Assembly (NCBI RefSeq): GCF_000179235.2
Contig: NZ_CP039373.1
Coordinates: forward strand, 1,891,860 to 1,955,859
Source: Synechococcus sp. CB0101
GTDB lineage: Bacteria; Cyanobacteriota; Cyanobacteriia; PCC-6307; Cyanobiaceae
Direction of reading: 5' to 3'
Length of the DNA stretch: 64,000 nucleotides
Positions 49,822-56,912 of this stretch are shown piece after piece. Position numbers and translations under genes: made by a program. The notes under the pieces were generated by a model. The model searched no databases, was not told where the DNA came from, and saw nothing but the letters and a program-made list of their open reading frames with translations. The stretch's first letter is position 1. Each line of letters begins with the position of its first letter.

Positions 49822-50481
49822 ATGGGGCTCCGTCTTTGGCAGCACGCCCTGGATCTGATCAGCACAGCCCGCTGCCGCAGCTGCGGTGGGTCCTGTGAGC
49901 TGGCCAGCTCCAGCCCCCTTTGCGGGCCGTGTCTCGAGACGTTGGCCCTGCCGGAAGGGGGGCTCCAGGGGGATCAGCCGCTGCTTTGGTGTGCCTTGGC
50001 CCCCTACGCCGGCGAGCTGCGCGGCCTGCTGCTGCGCCAGCGACCCACAGCGGATCGGTCTGTCGTTGCCCTCTTGGCGGAGCGGCTGCATCACTGCTGC
50101 GCCTCAGTGTTGCCAGGCGCGTGGTTGGTGCCGGTGCCCAGTTGGAAGCGCTCCGGCAATCCGTTGCCCGTGCTGGTGGCCTGTGCCCTGGCCGAGGCCA
50201 GCGGCGGCAGGGCTGAGCTGGCGCCACCGCAGTTGCTCTGGCGAAGCCGACCCACCCTGGGGCAGCACCACTTGGGCCGCAGCCTGCGGGCCCGAAATTT
50301 GCGCCATGCCTTTGGCGCTGCGCCCGTTCACACTGGCTCGAGCCGGCCGCTCTGGCTGGTCGACGACATCCTCACCACAGGTGCGACCGCCTGCAGTGCC
50401 GCCCACGCGCTCCAGGCCGCGGGGCATGCCGTTCAAGGGGTGCTCGCCTTGGCTCGAACCCCAGCTGGCGTCACGCGGTGA
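49822..50481 (+). CDS. ComF-family phosphoribosyltransferase-like protein
   Basis: A 219-residue protein. The N-terminal zinc-finger-like part has C18-x2-C21 and C34-x2-C37 (CRSC, CGPC). The phosphoribosyltransferase fold carries VPVPSWKRSGNP, then RPTLGQHHLGRSLRARNL and the PRPP-binding LVDDILTTGATACSA. ComF proteins take part in DNA uptake in transformable bacteria. It ends 30 bp before tRNA-Phe. DprA is encoded 10 kb away in the window. Confidence 0.9.
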   Translation: MGLRLWQHALDLISTARCRSCGGSCELASSSPLCGPCLETLALPEGGLQGDQPLLWCALAPYAGELRGLLLRQRPTADRSVVALLAERLHHCCASVLPGAWLVPVPSWKRSGNPLPVLVACALAEASGGRAELAPPQLLWRSRPTLGQHHLGRSLRARNLRHAFGAAPVHTGSSRPLWLVDDILTTGATACSAAHALQAAGHAVQGVLALARTPAGVTR

Positions 50482-50511
50482 TCTAGTATCCGCAGGTCGC
50501 CAAGGCGACGG

Positions 50512-50584
50512 GCCGGGATAGCTCAGTTGGTAGAGCAGGCGATTGAAAATCGCCGTGTCCCCAGTTCAAATCTGGGTCCTGGCA
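50512..50584 (+). tRNA. trnF-GAA: tRNA-Phe (anticodon GAA)
   Basis: The 73-nt cloverleaf has acceptor stem GCCGGGA/TCCTGGC (one G-T pair), D arm AGCTCAGTTGGTAGAGC, anticodon stem CGATT/AATCG around loop TGAAAAT-type with anticodon GAA, and T arm CAGTTCAAATCTG. CCA is not encoded. Confidence 0.97.
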
Positions 50585-50593
50585 TTGCAAAAC

Positions 50594-50613
50594 ATGAGGC
50601 TTTCACGCCTCAT
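50594..50613 (+). repeat. Hairpin after tRNA-Phe
   Basis: ATGAGGC/GCCTCAT with a 6-nt loop is followed by TTCGTTC. It sits between tRNA-Phe and the next start codon and could be a weak terminator or a processing signal. Confidence 0.45.
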
Positions 50614-50620
50614 TTCGTTC

Positions 50621-50857
50621 ATGCCCATTTCGATTCCGGATAAGCCCGGCCAGCTGTTCGACAACGCCGACAGCTTCGCGATGGTGTTCGACGCTGCCTG
50701 GAGCAAACTCCTCGCTCAGCCCGAGGCGGCAGCTATGAGCAGCGACGAGAAGAAGCGCCTGGCTCTGGAGGCCTGCGCCGATCATCCCTTCATGCTCAGC
50801 AATCCCGCCATGGCGGATCAGGTGGCCGATTTCCGCATTCGCTTGCTGGGGCTCTAA
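50621..50857 (+). CDS. Small hypothetical protein
   Basis: A 78-residue soluble protein starting MPISIPDKPGQLFDNADSF. It is helical with EAAAMSSDEKKRLALEACAD in the middle and ends DQVADFRIRLLGL. An in-frame ATG at 50594 lies inside the hairpin and is less likely. I do not recognise a family. It is located between tRNA-Phe and the start of the phycobilisome region. Confidence 0.65.
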   Translation: MPISIPDKPGQLFDNADSFAMVFDAAWSKLLAQPEAAAMSSDEKKRLALEACADHPFMLSNPAMADQVADFRIRLLGL

Positions 50858-50864
50858 GCCGTTC

Positions 50865-50879
50865 CCCATAGGATCCGGC
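50865..50879 (+). promoter_or_regulatory. Candidate cpcT promoter motif CCCATAGGATCCGGC
   Basis: This 15-mer, with -10-like TAGGAT at 50869-50874, is 20 bp before cpcT. The identical 15-mer occurs at 52840-52854 before cpcC1. Confidence 0.5.
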
Positions 50880-50898
50880 CCAACCCCTGCCATCAGCG

Positions 50899-51492
50899 AT
50901 GTCCAGCCCCCTTGCTCGTCTGCTGCGCCAGCTGAGCGCTGGTTTCAGCAATCAGCAGCAGGCCTTCGACAATCCGCCCCTCTACGCCCACATCCTGGTG
51001 AAGTTCCGGCCGCTGCCGCAGCTGGAGCCAGGCTCCCTGCTGCTGGATCAGTCGTATGCCATCAATCCGGCTGCTCCCTATCGCCTGAGGGTGCTGCGGG
51101 CGGAGCAGCGCGGCACTGAGCTGATCATCACCAACCAGGCCATCGCCGATGAGCAGCGCTTCTGGGGCGCCGTCGACGATCCCGAGAAGCGGGCTCAGAT
51201 CAAGGTTGCCGATCTCAAGTCCCTCGAGGGCTGCGCCTATGTGGTGCGCGAAACCGCCGATGGCTTCATCGGTGAGGTGGAGCCGGGCTGCCGCTGCATG
51301 GTGGAGCGCAAGGGGGCGTTGTCGTATCTGGTGAGCAGCTTTGAGCTCAGCGGCCGCGGCATGCGCACCATCGATCGGGGTCACGATCCCGCCACCCATG
51401 AGCAGCTGTGGGGATCGCTGGCGGGGCCGTTTGAATTCGAGCGCACCGACGACTACAGCCACGAATTACCGGCCGATTGGTTGGCTGCGTAA
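50899..51492 (+). CDS. cpcT: Phycobiliprotein lyase CpcT
   Basis: A 197-residue CpcT/CpeT-type bilin lyase, a lipocalin-like beta barrel. Seen are LARLLRQLSAGFSNQQQAFDNP, cited partly, and the family signatures PLYAHILVKFRPLPQL, YRLRVLRAEQRG, DLKSLEGCAYVVRETADG and GCRCMVERKG. CpcT attaches phycocyanobilin to Cys153 of the phycocyanin beta chain, and both cpcB copies here carry that cysteine. It opens the phycobilisome region. No phycoerythrin genes are in the window, so CpcT rather than CpeT is the natural reading. Confidence 0.9.
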   Translation: MSSPLARLLRQLSAGFSNQQQAFDNPPLYAHILVKFRPLPQLEPGSLLLDQSYAINPAAPYRLRVLRAEQRGTELIITNQAIADEQRFWGAVDDPEKRAQIKVADLKSLEGCAYVVRETADGFIGEVEPGCRCMVERKGALSYLVSSFELSGRGMRTIDRGHDPATHEQLWGSLAGPFEFERTDDYSHELPADWLAA

Positions 51493-51578
51493 CCAGGCAG
51501 CGAGGTAAAGCTGTGTAAGGGGCTGAGAACATTGGCGGCTTGCCATCGATAGCTTCGCCGCTGGTTTTCTCTCCCGCC

Positions 51579-52325
51579 ATGGCCCTCCCGCTGCTGGCCA
51601 CCAAGCCGATCACCCAAAACGCTCGGGTGAACAACTTCTGCATCGGCACGGATGAAGCGCCGCGCACCCAAGTGGATGTGGATGAGCAGATCGAGCGTGC
51701 TTATCGCCAGATCTTCTTCCATGCCTTCAAGGTGGATCGCGAGCCGATGCTCGAGATGCAGTTCCGCAACGGCGATCTCACCGCCCGCGATTTCGTACGC
51801 GGTTTGCTCCTCTCCCGCAAATTCCGCGACGGCTTTTACCGCTGCAACAGCAACTACCGGGTGGTGGAGCAGATCGTGGGTCGCGTGCTCGGCCGCGAGG
51901 TGCATGGCGATCAGGAGCGCATCGCCTGGTCGATCGTGATTGCCAATCAGGGGCTGGAAGGTTTCGTGGATGCCCTGCTGAATTCGCAGGAGTATCTCGA
52001 GGCCTTCGGTTTGGAAACCGTGCCTTATCAGCGCTCCCGCGTGTTGGCCGGCCATGCCAAACCGCAGCTTCCTTTTAACCAACAAGCGCCTCGCTACAAC
52101 GCCTACTGGCGTGATGCCAGCGCTCGCCGCGCCCCGGCCAACCCCTTTGCCGGTGGCGGTGCTCAGTTCAGCGGCGGTCAGATGTCAGCCGCCTGGGTGG
52201 GCGGCCAGCCCCCCAAGCTGGCGCAAACCATCTGGCTGGCCCTGGCTGCCATCGGTGGTTTGGAGGTGCTGCGGGTGCTGCTCACCTCAGCCGGCGCCAT
52301 GCTCGGCACCGGCTCCGCCGGTTGA
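51579..52325 (+). CDS. cpcG: Phycobilisome linker CpcG, CpcL-like
   Basis: A 248-residue linker. Residues ~1-180 are the PBS linker domain, starting LPLLATKPITQNARV and containing DEQIERAYRQIFFHAF and FRNGDLTARDFVRGLLLS. A glycine-rich stretch (190-210) leads to a hydrophobic segment at about 217-241 (TIWLALAAIGGLEVLRVLL). Rod-core linkers (CpcG1) lack such a segment, whereas CpcL (CpcG2) uses it to anchor core-less phycocyanin rods to the membrane near photosystem I. One Glu and one Arg lie within it, so membrane insertion is uncertain. No other cpcG is in the window. Confidence 0.85.
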   Translation: MALPLLATKPITQNARVNNFCIGTDEAPRTQVDVDEQIERAYRQIFFHAFKVDREPMLEMQFRNGDLTARDFVRGLLLSRKFRDGFYRCNSNYRVVEQIVGRVLGREVHGDQERIAWSIVIANQGLEGFVDALLNSQEYLEAFGLETVPYQRSRVLAGHAKPQLPFNQQAPRYNAYWRDASARRAPANPFAGGGAQFSGGQMSAAWVGGQPPKLAQTIWLALAAIGGLEVLRVLLTSAGAMLGTGSAG

Positions 52326-52328
52326 GCC

Positions 52329-52733
52329 TCAGGCGCTCAATTCATCCATGAAGGGCTGTTCCTCGTCCTCTTCCGGGAAGGGGTTCAGCTCCAGTTCAGG
52401 CTCGTTGAAGTCAGCGTCGTGGGCGTTGGCTTCCGGCGTGGGCCTTTGCAGCGGATGCACGGTGGCGCGCTGCGGTGCGCTTTGCTCCGTGAGCAGATCC
52501 TCCAGCCGTGCAATTCGCTCTTCGGTGGCGGTGAGCATGTCGGCGGAATCGTTGCTGAGGGTGTTGCTCTGAAGGTGCTGCAATCCCTCCAGTTGCCCCT
52601 CTAATGCGCTCAGTCGTTCCTCCAGTTCCAGGAGCCGCAGCGTGAGGGTTTCACTCACCAGGCTGAGGGCCTGCATCTGTTCGCTGAGCCGCAGTTGCAA
52701 CGCTCCAGCACTGGGGGACGCGCTCGCTGACAT
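52329..52733 (-). CDS. Coiled-coil hypothetical protein
   Basis: A 134-residue protein encoded opposite to the surrounding cpc genes. Residues ~15-90 form a likely coiled coil with leucine heptads (LRLLELEERLSALEGQLEG and TATEERIARLEDLL). The rest is disordered and acidic, ending FPEEDEEQPFMDELSA. There is no membrane helix. I do not recognise a family. The position between cpcG and cpcC1 might mean a structural or assembly role for phycobilisomes, but nothing in the sequence proves it. Confidence 0.65.
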   Translation of the reverse strand: MSASASPSAGALQLRLSEQMQALSLVSETLTLRLLELEERLSALEGQLEGLQHLQSNTLSNDSADMLTATEERIARLEDLLTEQSAPQRATVHPLQRPTPEANAHDADFNEPELELNPFPEEDEEQPFMDELSA

Positions 52734-52797
52734 GCCTTGGGCCGAAAAGGATCTGGCCGGATGGTACCGATGTTGGCGAGTGGCGCCAGGCCTGCGT

Positions 52798-52854
52798 TTT
52801 GTAACGATTCTGAAAGCGTTCTGAGGATGTCATTGAGCACCCATAGGATCCGGC
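52798..52854 (+). promoter_or_regulatory. Candidate cpcC1 promoter with HLR1-like site
   Basis: TTTGTAAC at 52798-52805 followed by GA is an HLR1-like half-site. CCCATAGGATCCGGC at 52840-52854 contains the TAGGAT -10 candidate. The distance between the two, about 38 bp, is nearly the same as before cpcC2. The leader to cpcC1 is about 95 nt. Confidence 0.5.
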
Positions 52855-52949
52855 TCTGGCGCCAACTGTGCTGGCAGCCGTTTCGGTGCGTCTTCTCCCC
52901 CAGGCACGCCTTCCCAAGCAAGCCGTCCAAGCCCGCTTCCCGTAGCCCC

Positions 52950-53795
52950 ATGACCCTCGCCAACGCTGCCTATCTGGGCATCGAGCGTTACGCCAACAAT
53001 CGCGTCAATGAGAACTGGATGACCGGTTCTGCTGACGACAAGACTGCGCTCATCCGCGCCGTGTACCAGCAGGTGCTCGGTAACCAATACGTGATGTCCA
53101 GCGAGCGGCTGGAGGGTCCCGAGTCGTTGTTCAAGCGTGGCTATCTGAGCGTTCGCGAGTTTGTGCGCCAGGTGGCGAAGAGTGGTCTCTATCGCAAGAA
53201 GTTCTTCGAGAGCACCAACCCCTACCGCTTCATTGAGCTCAACTTCAAGCACCTGCTCGGTCGCGCTCCCCAGAACAAGGCGGAGATGCTGCACCACTTC
53301 ACGATCCTGCAGGAGCAGGGTTTCGACGCCGAGATCGACTCCTACCTCGACAGCGCTGAGTATCAAGAGCGCTTCGGTGAGGAAGGCGTGCCTTACCTGC
53401 ACGGCTGGAACTACTCCACCGGTCAGCAGGGCCTGCAGTTCTCCTACATGCTGCAGCTGGCCCGCGGTGCCGCTGCTTCCGTGAAGGGCGACATCACCAA
53501 GAATCAGTCGCGTCTCAATCCCTCCGTGCACGCTGAGCTGCCGGTGCCGGTGGTGAGCCCGATCGCCAAGGGCAACGTGTTCCGCAAGGTGGGCACTGAT
53601 GGTGTGACCCGCCAGGGCGTGGGTTCCGGCGAAGAAGGTCGCACCTTCCGCGTGGAGATCACCGGCTTCAACAACTACCGCCTGCACAAGCGCAGCAATC
53701 GCGTGCGCTTCATCCCCTTCAACAAGCTGCTCGAGTACCAGCAGCAGATCCACCGCGAAGGCGGCCGGATCGCCAGCATCACTCCGGTCAACTGA
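52950..53795 (+). CDS. cpcC: Phycocyanin rod linker CpcC (copy 1)
   Basis: A 281-residue rod linker. The N-terminal PBS linker domain (residues ~1-185) starts MTLANAAYLGIERYANNR and contains SLFKRGYLSVREFVRQVAKS and ELNFKHLLGRAPQNKAEML. The C-terminal CpcD-like domain starts with FRVEITGFNNYRLHKRSNRV and ends GGRIASITPVN. It joins phycocyanin hexamers within rods. It is about three-quarters identical by eye to cpcC2 and is followed 36 bp later by cpcD. The start is set by the conserved N-terminus. Confidence 0.96.
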   Translation: MTLANAAYLGIERYANNRVNENWMTGSADDKTALIRAVYQQVLGNQYVMSSERLEGPESLFKRGYLSVREFVRQVAKSGLYRKKFFESTNPYRFIELNFKHLLGRAPQNKAEMLHHFTILQEQGFDAEIDSYLDSAEYQERFGEEGVPYLHGWNYSTGQQGLQFSYMLQLARGAAASVKGDITKNQSRLNPSVHAELPVPVVSPIAKGNVFRKVGTDGVTRQGVGSGEEGRTFRVEITGFNNYRLHKRSNRVRFIPFNKLLEYQQQIHREGGRIASITPVN

Positions 53796-53831
53796 TCGGT
53801 TCCTTCGCTCCCTGTTACCCCCGTAGCTCCG

Positions 53832-54047
53832 ATGAAGGTTTCTGCAGGCAACCGCGGCACCAGCTTCAGCAACGACCGCCAGGTGTCATTCACCGTGACC
53901 GGTCTGGCCAACAACGACTACTCCCGCACTGCGGATGTGGTCATGAACGTGCCCTACACCCGCATGAACGAGACCATGCGTCTCGTGCAGCGCATGGGCG
54001 GCAAGATCACCGCCGTGAATGTCACCGGCGGCATCGACGCTGAGTGA
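53832..54047 (+). CDS. cpcD: Phycocyanin rod-capping linker CpcD
   Basis: A 71-residue protein consisting of one CpcD domain: FTVTGLANNDYSRTADVVMN and a closing MGGKITAVNVTGG. It caps the outer end of rods and limits their length. The fold equals the C-terminal domain of CpcC. It is the second gene of the cpcC1-cpcD unit and is followed by a terminator. Only one cpcD exists for the two cpcC and cpcBA copies. Confidence 0.95.
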   Translation: MKVSAGNRGTSFSNDRQVSFTVTGLANNDYSRTADVVMNVPYTRMNETMRLVQRMGGKITAVNVTGGIDAE

Positions 54048-54057
54048 TCCAGCTCCA

Positions 54058-54086
54058 CAGAGCGCTTGCTTGATCCGAGCGCTCTG
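54058..54086 (+). repeat. 8-bp inverted repeat after cpcD
   Basis: CAGAGCGC pairs with GCGCTCTG around 13 nt, 11 bp past the cpcD stop and before the terminator. It may stabilise the 3' end of the linker message. Confidence 0.5.
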
Positions 54087-54103
54087 ATGGACTTCAGCAC
54101 GTA

Positions 54104-54129
54104 GCCCCCTCCTGCGAGGGGGCTTTTTT
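54104..54129 (+). terminator. Intrinsic terminator after cpcD
   Basis: GCCCCCTC/GAGGGGGC with loop CTGC and six Ts; it separates cpcC1-cpcD from cpcB1A1. Confidence 0.95.
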
Positions 54130-54256
54130 GTGCGTTCTGGCGGAACGCGCTGTCAGCGTGGTCACAGCGGCGGCGGCTGGCGGCGCTGCAGGCTGGCTTC
54201 AGCGGGCTTTCTCATCTTCCAAATGCGCTGCAGCGCAGTCGCTTTACCCCTTGGAA

Positions 54257-54306
54257 TGACCGTTTGTTAAGCGCTGCTGATGAGGGTGATCAGCTTGTCC
54301 AACAAT
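54257..54306 (+). promoter_or_regulatory. Candidate cpcB1 promoter region
   Basis: TGACCGTTTGTTAAG at 54257-54271 recurs with two or three changes upstream of cpcB2. An AACAAT at 54301-54306 could be a -10 box, 30 bp on. The leader would be about 90 nt. Confidence 0.4.
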
Positions 54307-54399
54307 GACCAGGCCAAGCGATGAGGCGGTTTCGGCCAGCTCCTCGGTTTGGCCCCTCATCCCCCCTCCCCGACTCACGTCGAGAACAGGAGCTTCTCA

Positions 54400-54918
54400 A
54401 TGTTCGACGCCTTCACCAAGGTCGTTGCCCAGGCTGATGCCCGCGGCGAATTCCTGAACGCTGGTCAAATCGACGCCCTTTCGGCGATGGTTGGCGACAG
54501 CTTCAAGCGTATGGATGCTGTGAACCGCATCACCTCCAACGCTTCCAAGATCGTCACCAACGCTGCTCGCGAACTGTTCGACCAGCAGCCCGCTCTGATC
54601 GCCCCCGGCGGCAACGCGTACACCCACCGTCGCATGGCTGCTTGCCTGCGCGACATGGAGATCGTGCTGCGCTACGTGACCTACGCGATCTTCACCGGCG
54701 ACGCTTCCGTGCTGGAAGACCGCTGCCTGAACGGCCTGCGTGAGACCTATCTGGCTCTGGGCGTTCCTGGCGCTTCCGTGGCCGAAGGCATCCGCAAGAT
54801 GAAGGACGCCGCCATCTCGATCGCCAACGATCGCAACGGCATCACCCCCGGCGACTGCTCCGCTCTGATGAGCGAGATCGGCACCTACTTCGATCGCGCT
54901 GCTGCTGCTGTTGCCTGA
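54400..54918 (+). CDS. cpcB: Phycocyanin beta subunit (copy 1)
   Basis: A 172-residue phycobiliprotein with the globin-like fold. Bilin sites are Cys82 in MAACLRD and Cys153 in TPGDCSAL; Cys109 is the conserved free cysteine, and Asn72 in GGNAYTHRR is the methylated residue of the family. A ribosome-binding site AGGAG lies 7 bp before the ATG. CpcT would load Cys153; the Cys82 lyase (CpcS/U type) is not in the window. Identical to cpcB2. The second gene cpcA1 follows after 54 bp. Confidence 0.99.
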   Translation: MFDAFTKVVAQADARGEFLNAGQIDALSAMVGDSFKRMDAVNRITSNASKIVTNAARELFDQQPALIAPGGNAYTHRRMAACLRDMEIVLRYVTYAIFTGDASVLEDRCLNGLRETYLALGVPGASVAEGIRKMKDAAISIANDRNGITPGDCSALMSEIGTYFDRAAAAVA

Positions 54919-54972
54919 GGCAACGCTGCTCCGCGTCATTTCTAGGTCCACCCTTCTTCTTCACTTCGAACA

Positions 54973-55461
54973 ATGAAGACCCCCCTCACCGAAGCCGTTG
55001 CAGCCGCTGATTCCCAGGGCCGCTTCCTGAGCAACACCGAGCTGAACGCCGCTTTCGGCCGTTTCGAGCGCGCTGCCAACGCTCTGGCTGCTGCCAAGGC
55101 TCTGACCGCCAAGGCTGACGAACTGGTGAACGGCGCTGCCCAGGCCGTTTACAACAAGTTCCCCTACACCACCCAGATGCAGGGCAGCAACTACGCCTCC
55201 GACGCGCGCGGTAAGGCCAAGTGCGCCCGTGACATCGGCTACTACCTGCGTCAGGTGACCTACTGCCTGGTTGCTGGTGGCACCGGCCCCATCGACGAGT
55301 ACCTGATCGCAGGTCTCGACGAGATCAACCGTGCGTTCGAGCTCTCCCCCTCCTGGTATGTGGAAGCTCTGAACTACATCAAGGCCAACCACGGCATCTC
55401 CGGCGACGCCGGCGTGATCGCCAACAACTACATCGACTACGCGATCGCCGCTCTGGTCTGA
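54973..55461 (+). CDS. cpcA: Phycocyanin alpha subunit (copy 1)
   Basis: A 162-residue alpha chain. Cys84 in [14 protein letters not shown] is the single bilin site, loaded by CpcE/CpcF encoded downstream. It starts [18 protein letters not shown] and ends [12 protein letters not shown]. Length and motifs are normal. Identical to cpcA2. It is followed by a terminator that lies partly outside the repeat. Confidence 0.99.
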   Translation: MKTPLTEAVAAADSQGRFLSNTELNAAFGRFERAANALAAAKALTAKADELVNGAAQAVYNKFPYTTQMQGSNYASDARGKAKCARDIGYYLRQVTYCLVAGGTGPIDEYLIAGLDEINRAFELSPSWYVEALNYIKANHGISGDAGVIANNYIDYAIAALV

Positions 55462-55497
55462 TTTTCAGATTCACAGCGCAACCGCGAGTTGCCCCGA

Positions 55498-55519
55498 GCC
55501 CCCGCAAGGGGGCTTTTTT
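55498..55519 (+). terminator. Intrinsic terminator after cpcA1
   Basis: GCCCCC/GGGGGC with a GCAA loop and six Ts. The large repeat ends inside the left arm, so the loop and right arm differ from the cpcA2 terminator. Confidence 0.95.
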
Positions 55520-55555
55520 GTGTCTGCGCTTGTTGAACTCCGCAGATCTGCTGAG

Positions 55556-55610
55556 CCTGTAACGAAATGATGCGCGTCTCTCAGGAATCATTCGTTGTTG
55601 CTCATAGGAT
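55556..55610 (+). promoter_or_regulatory. Candidate cpcC2 promoter with HLR1-like site
   Basis: CCTGTAAC at 55556-55563 followed by GA, then CATAGGAT with TAGGAT at 55605-55610, about 41 bp on. The same order and spacing occur before cpcC1. A run of six Ts follows the -10 candidate. Confidence 0.5.
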
Positions 55611-55701
55611 TTTTTGGATGGAACTGTTGTCTCGTTCGGCTGCGTCTGTTGCCGCATTGAGTCGCTGATCTGTCCCCCTCTTTCTCCCCGGTTCGCCTGC
55701 C

Positions 55702-56556
55702 ATGACCCTGGTTAATGCCGCCTATCTGGGCATCGAACGCTTTGCCAACGACCGCAACAATGAAAATTGGTCGGCTGGCTCCAGCCAGAGCGACAAAGCC
55801 GCGTTGATTCGTGCGGTGTATCGCCAGGTGCTGGGTTATCAATATGTGATGGAGAGCGAGCGCCTCACCGGGGCGGAGTCGTTGTTTCGCAACGGTTATC
55901 TGAGTGTGCGTGAATTCGTGAGGGCGGTGGCCAAGAGCGGTTTGTATCGCTCGAAATTCTTCGAAAACACCAATCCGTATCACTTCATCGAGCTCAACTT
56001 CAAGCACCTGCTCGGCCGTGCGCCCCAGGGGCGCGACGAGATGCTGCATCACTTCACGATCCTCCAGGAGCAGGGTTACGATGCCGAGATTGATTCCTAT
56101 CTCGATAGCGCTGAGTATCAGGAGCGCTTCGGTGAGGAGCAGGTGCCCTTCCTGCATGGTTGGGATTACTCCAAGGGGCATGCGGGCCGTCAGTTCTCCT
56201 GGCTGATGCAGCTCACCCGTGGTGCTGCTGCTTCGGTGAAAGGCGAGATCACCGGCATTGCCTCCCGTCTGGGCCCCGCCCTGCACCAGAACCGTGCCGT
56301 ACCCGTGGTGAGCCCCAACGCCGGTGGCTCCGCCGTGCAGCCGGCGGGCGTGGCCAGCACCGCCATCACGGCCATGGCCCAGGGCATCGGCCAGAAGGCA
56401 CGCGTGTATCGCGTGGAGGTCACCGGCCTCAACAACTACCGCTTGCACAAGCGCAGCAACACCGTGCGCTTCATCCCCTTCGACAAAATGCTGGAGGCCC
56501 AGCAGCAGATTCACCGCCAGGGCGGCCGGGTGGCCAGTGTCACCCCGGTGAACTGA
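55702..56556 (+). CDS. cpcC: Phycocyanin rod linker CpcC (copy 2)
   Basis: A 284-residue paralogue of cpcC1 with the same two domains: PBS linker (MTLVNAAYLGIERFANDR at the start, RNGYLSVREFVRAVAKSGLY) and CpcD-like end (YRVEVTGLNNYRLHKRSNTV). The two linkers are most alike in residues 1-180 and at the C-terminus, and differ in the connecting stretch (~195-225), where copy 2 has ALHQNRAVPVVSPNAGGSA. They may join different hexamer pairs, like CpcH and CpcI of Synechococcus elongatus. It is a single-gene unit between two terminators. Confidence 0.95.
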   Translation: MTLVNAAYLGIERFANDRNNENWSAGSSQSDKAALIRAVYRQVLGYQYVMESERLTGAESLFRNGYLSVREFVRAVAKSGLYRSKFFENTNPYHFIELNFKHLLGRAPQGRDEMLHHFTILQEQGYDAEIDSYLDSAEYQERFGEEQVPFLHGWDYSKGHAGRQFSWLMQLTRGAAASVKGEITGIASRLGPALHQNRAVPVVSPNAGGSAVQPAGVASTAITAMAQGIGQKARVYRVEVTGLNNYRLHKRSNTVRFIPFDKMLEAQQQIHRQGGRVASVTPVN

Positions 56557-56575
56557 ACGAACGCCGGTTCAAGAT

Positions 56576-56598
56576 GCCCCGCTTCGGCGGGGCTTTTT
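56576..56598 (+). terminator. Intrinsic terminator after cpcC2
   Basis: GCCCCGC/GCGGGGC closed by a TTCG tetraloop and followed by five Ts. Confidence 0.95.
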
Positions 56599-56687
56599 GC
56601 GTTTCAGCTTTTGCGCGGAATTGCTTCCGATTTTGTTCGCAATTGCCGGGTGGAGCCCTGTCTCCGCCTGCGGTTTCGCCAGAACGG

Positions 56688-56747
56688 TGACCCTTTGTGA
56701 ACTTCCCAGTGGTCCTCGATGATCACGCCGGCAGCCCTGGCCACAAT
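56688..56747 (+). promoter_or_regulatory. Candidate cpcB2 promoter region
   Basis: TGACCCTTTGTGAAC at 56688-56702 resembles the element before cpcB1. A CACAAT at 56742-56747 could be a -10 box, 39 bp on. The leader would be about 160 nt, longer than that of cpcB1. Confidence 0.35.
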
Positions 56748-56912
56748 GCTTGGGTCAGCGATCAAACAAACCGTTCAACACTCCGTTGTTTCGGTATTGG
56801 GTGATTGTGACCATCGCGATCAGCGCGCAACAGGGTTGACCTTCAGCCCCCTTGCTGTTGATGGCACCCCTCATCCCCCTCCCCGACTCACGTCGAGAAC
56901 AGGAGCTTCTCA

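Larger units (their letters stand above)
54048..54399 (+). other. 352-bp region between cpcD and cpcB1
   Basis: No gene is supported. The region holds an inverted repeat (54058-54086), the cpcD terminator (54104-54129), a motif shared with the cpcB2 upstream region (54257-54271), and the start of the 1142-bp repeat (54362). The rest shows nothing I recognise. Confidence 0.7.
54362..55503 (+). repeat. 1142-bp direct repeat, copy 1 (cpcB1A1)
   Basis: From a C tract in the leader to the first arm of the terminator stem this segment matches 56875-58016 at a constant offset of 2513 bp. By eye I find no mismatch, and the predicted proteins on both strands are the same in both copies. Just left of it one copy has an extra C. 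Confidence 0.93.
56557..56912 (+). other. 356-bp region between cpcC2 and cpcB2
   Basis: No gene is supported. It contains the cpcC2 terminator (56576-56598), the motif shared with cpcB1 (56688-56702), and the left end of the repeat (from 56875). The sequence between 56703 and 56860 is unlike the region before cpcB1. Confidence 0.7.
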
